Below, piece after piece: positions 21,032-21,706 of a DNA stretch of 21,706 nucleotides (position 1 is the first letter of the stretch; the number at the start of each line of letters is the position of its first letter). The notes under the pieces were generated by a model. The model did not search any database. It was not told the origin of the DNA and saw only the letters and a list, made by a program, of their open reading frames with translations. This DNA is from CAIOGO01 sp964447445 (lineage in GTDB: Bacteria; Bipolaricaulota; Bipolaricaulia; UBA7950; UBA9294). The stretch lies in NCBI GenBank assembly GCA_964447445.1, contig CAYUSW010000145.1:1-21706 (forward strand), given 5' to 3'. The position numbers and the translations under genes were made by a program.

Positions 21032-21706
21032 ATGACAGCGAGATCAACCTCGAACAAGCAGACAGAAGGGGACCTGACGAGGGCGGAGTTGCAGCGTATC
21101 GAAGAGCGTCGCCACGTCGAGACGGTTATTCGCGACGCGCGCCGTGTTCGGTTCCCGCGGCGGAAAGCATCATCCGCAGTGCAGGAAAGCCCCTTGAAGG
21201 TCCAGAGCACGACGCCGTCCAAAGAGCCGTCCCGCCCGCTGACCCCGGCTGAACAGGAGCGAATCTCGGAGAGGCGGCATGTCGAAGCCGTGATGCGGAA
21301 TTCGCGCCGGTCGCGGTTCAAGCTCCAGCCTAAGCTTCGCCCCGCGCCTGCCGGCGGAGAGACCCTCGCGGGAGGCGCGGTCGCGCCGCCCGGATCACCT
21401 GCTCAGCGTCACAGCATCCATCTGTCTACGGCCGTGTTCGGGGCCGTCATCTTCGCTCTCGCCTGCGCTCTTCTGGGGCTTACGATCGGTTCCGTAATCC
21501 AGAACAGCCGCCTCATCAGAGACCTCGCGACGCTGCGTCAGGAAACCTCAACCCTCAGCGGCCGACAACAGAGTTCCGTCGAGAAAGTCGAGCAGGCCCT
21601 GGCTCAAGTCGCGAGGGTTGAGACGAGTCTCGATGCCGTGAAGAGCAGCCAGGAGGCCCTGGAGTCGACTCTCCGTGCTCTGGAGACCGGCCGCGCCAAC
21701 GACGCC
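21032..21706 (+). CDS. membrane protein with duplicated N-terminal motif and coiled coil (partial, runs off window)
   Basis: The frame is open from ATG 21032 to the window end (225 codons). Residues 15-41 and 70-96 are two copies of a 27-residue basic motif with pattern LTxAExxRIxERRHVExVxRxxRRxRF, 18 of 27 identical. A Pro/Gly/Ala-rich linker follows, then one membrane helix at about 131-156, then an Asn/Gln/Glu/Leu-rich coiled coil from 157 onward. The topology predicted from the basic N-terminus is cytoplasmic repeats and an external coiled coil. No family recognised. The ATG has no Shine-Dalgarno. A good promoter and a CRP-like site lie directly upstream. Confidence 0.7.
   Translation, partial: MTARSTSNKQTEGDLTRAELQRIEERRHVETVIRDARRVRFPRRKASSAVQESPLKVQSTTPSKEPSRPLTPAEQERISERRHVEAVMRNSRRSRFKLQPKLRPAPAGGETLAGGAVAPPGSPAQRHSIHLSTAVFGAVIFALACALLGLTIGSVIQNSRLIRDLATLRQETSTLSGRQQSSVEKVEQALAQVARVETSLDAVKSSQEALESTLRALETGRANDA

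Noticed and set aside
19549..21321. A 590-codon open frame on the minus strand
   Set aside because: It is Arg/Ser/Gly-rich with no motif, crosses the nfu 5' end, the 97-aa ORF and the clearly coding membrane-protein frame; long stop-free frames are common by chance in GC-rich DNA.
1..21706. tRNA, rRNA, CRISPR arrays, transposases or attachment sites
   Set aside because: No T-loop consensus in a tRNA context, no rRNA core, no regularly spaced direct repeats other than the 165-nt duplication, and no transposase or integrase motif was found.

Overview
This is a GC-rich bacterial chromosome segment. The genes are mostly housekeeping or conserved, with no phage, insertion sequence, CRISPR array, rRNA or tRNA visible. 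Gene content (rpsF-ssb-rpsR, ychF, class II glutamine amidotransferase, M29 aminopeptidase, CorA, an SHMT-GcvT fusion, a CofC-like nucleotidyltransferase relative) suggests a poorly sampled deep bacterial lineage; Bipolaricaulota or Chloroflexota would fit, but the sequence alone does not decide it. Two kinds of translation start are visible: genes with clear Shine-Dalgarno sites, and genes with no Shine-Dalgarno whose ATG lies 6-7 nt after a TAnnnT -10 box, which suggests leaderless mRNAs.

Layout. 1-292 (minus): two near-identical tandem copies of a gene for a tiny membrane protein; the first is cut by the window edge. 517-1612 (plus): promoter, rpsF, ssb, rpsR and a strong intrinsic terminator. 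1653-6110 (plus): a nucleotidyltransferase-like gene overlapping by 4 nt an unusual 1065-residue protein that joins serine hydroxymethyltransferase, a GcvT-like segment and a complete aminomethyltransferase. 6121-7056 (minus): a MerR-like regulator and a hypothetical gene with a terminator-like hairpin in its leader. 7274-10105 (plus): a PPP-type phosphatase, an M29 aminopeptidase, a 650-nt gene-free stretch with a promoter and hairpins, and a LysW-like zinc ribbon with an acidic tail. 10186-11247 (minus): CorA, divergent from a plus cluster (11360-12935) of a winged-helix protein, a transporter remnant and a predicted PD-(D/E)XK protein. 12967-14794 (plus): a hemolysin III/PAQR-type membrane protein and YchF. 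14784-15515 (minus) and 15599-16612 (plus): a glutamine amidotransferase and a cysteine-rich protein, divergent around a mirrored promoter element. 19758-16602 (minus): a four-gene run of NFU-type Fe-S protein, conserved unknown, short-chain dehydrogenase and serine-palmitoyltransferase-like enzyme. 19760-21706: gene-poor sequence with one small basic ORF, then a promoter overlapped by a perfect TGTGA-N6-TCACA site in front of a membrane protein that runs off the window.

How the genes may work together. The fusion joins two enzymes that share 5,10-methylene-tetrahydrofolate, so glycine cleavage and serine synthesis could be linked in one polypeptide. The 17822/17825 pair is arranged like the first two steps of sphingoid-base synthesis (condensation, then ketone reduction). 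These functional couplings are inferences from domain content and gene order.
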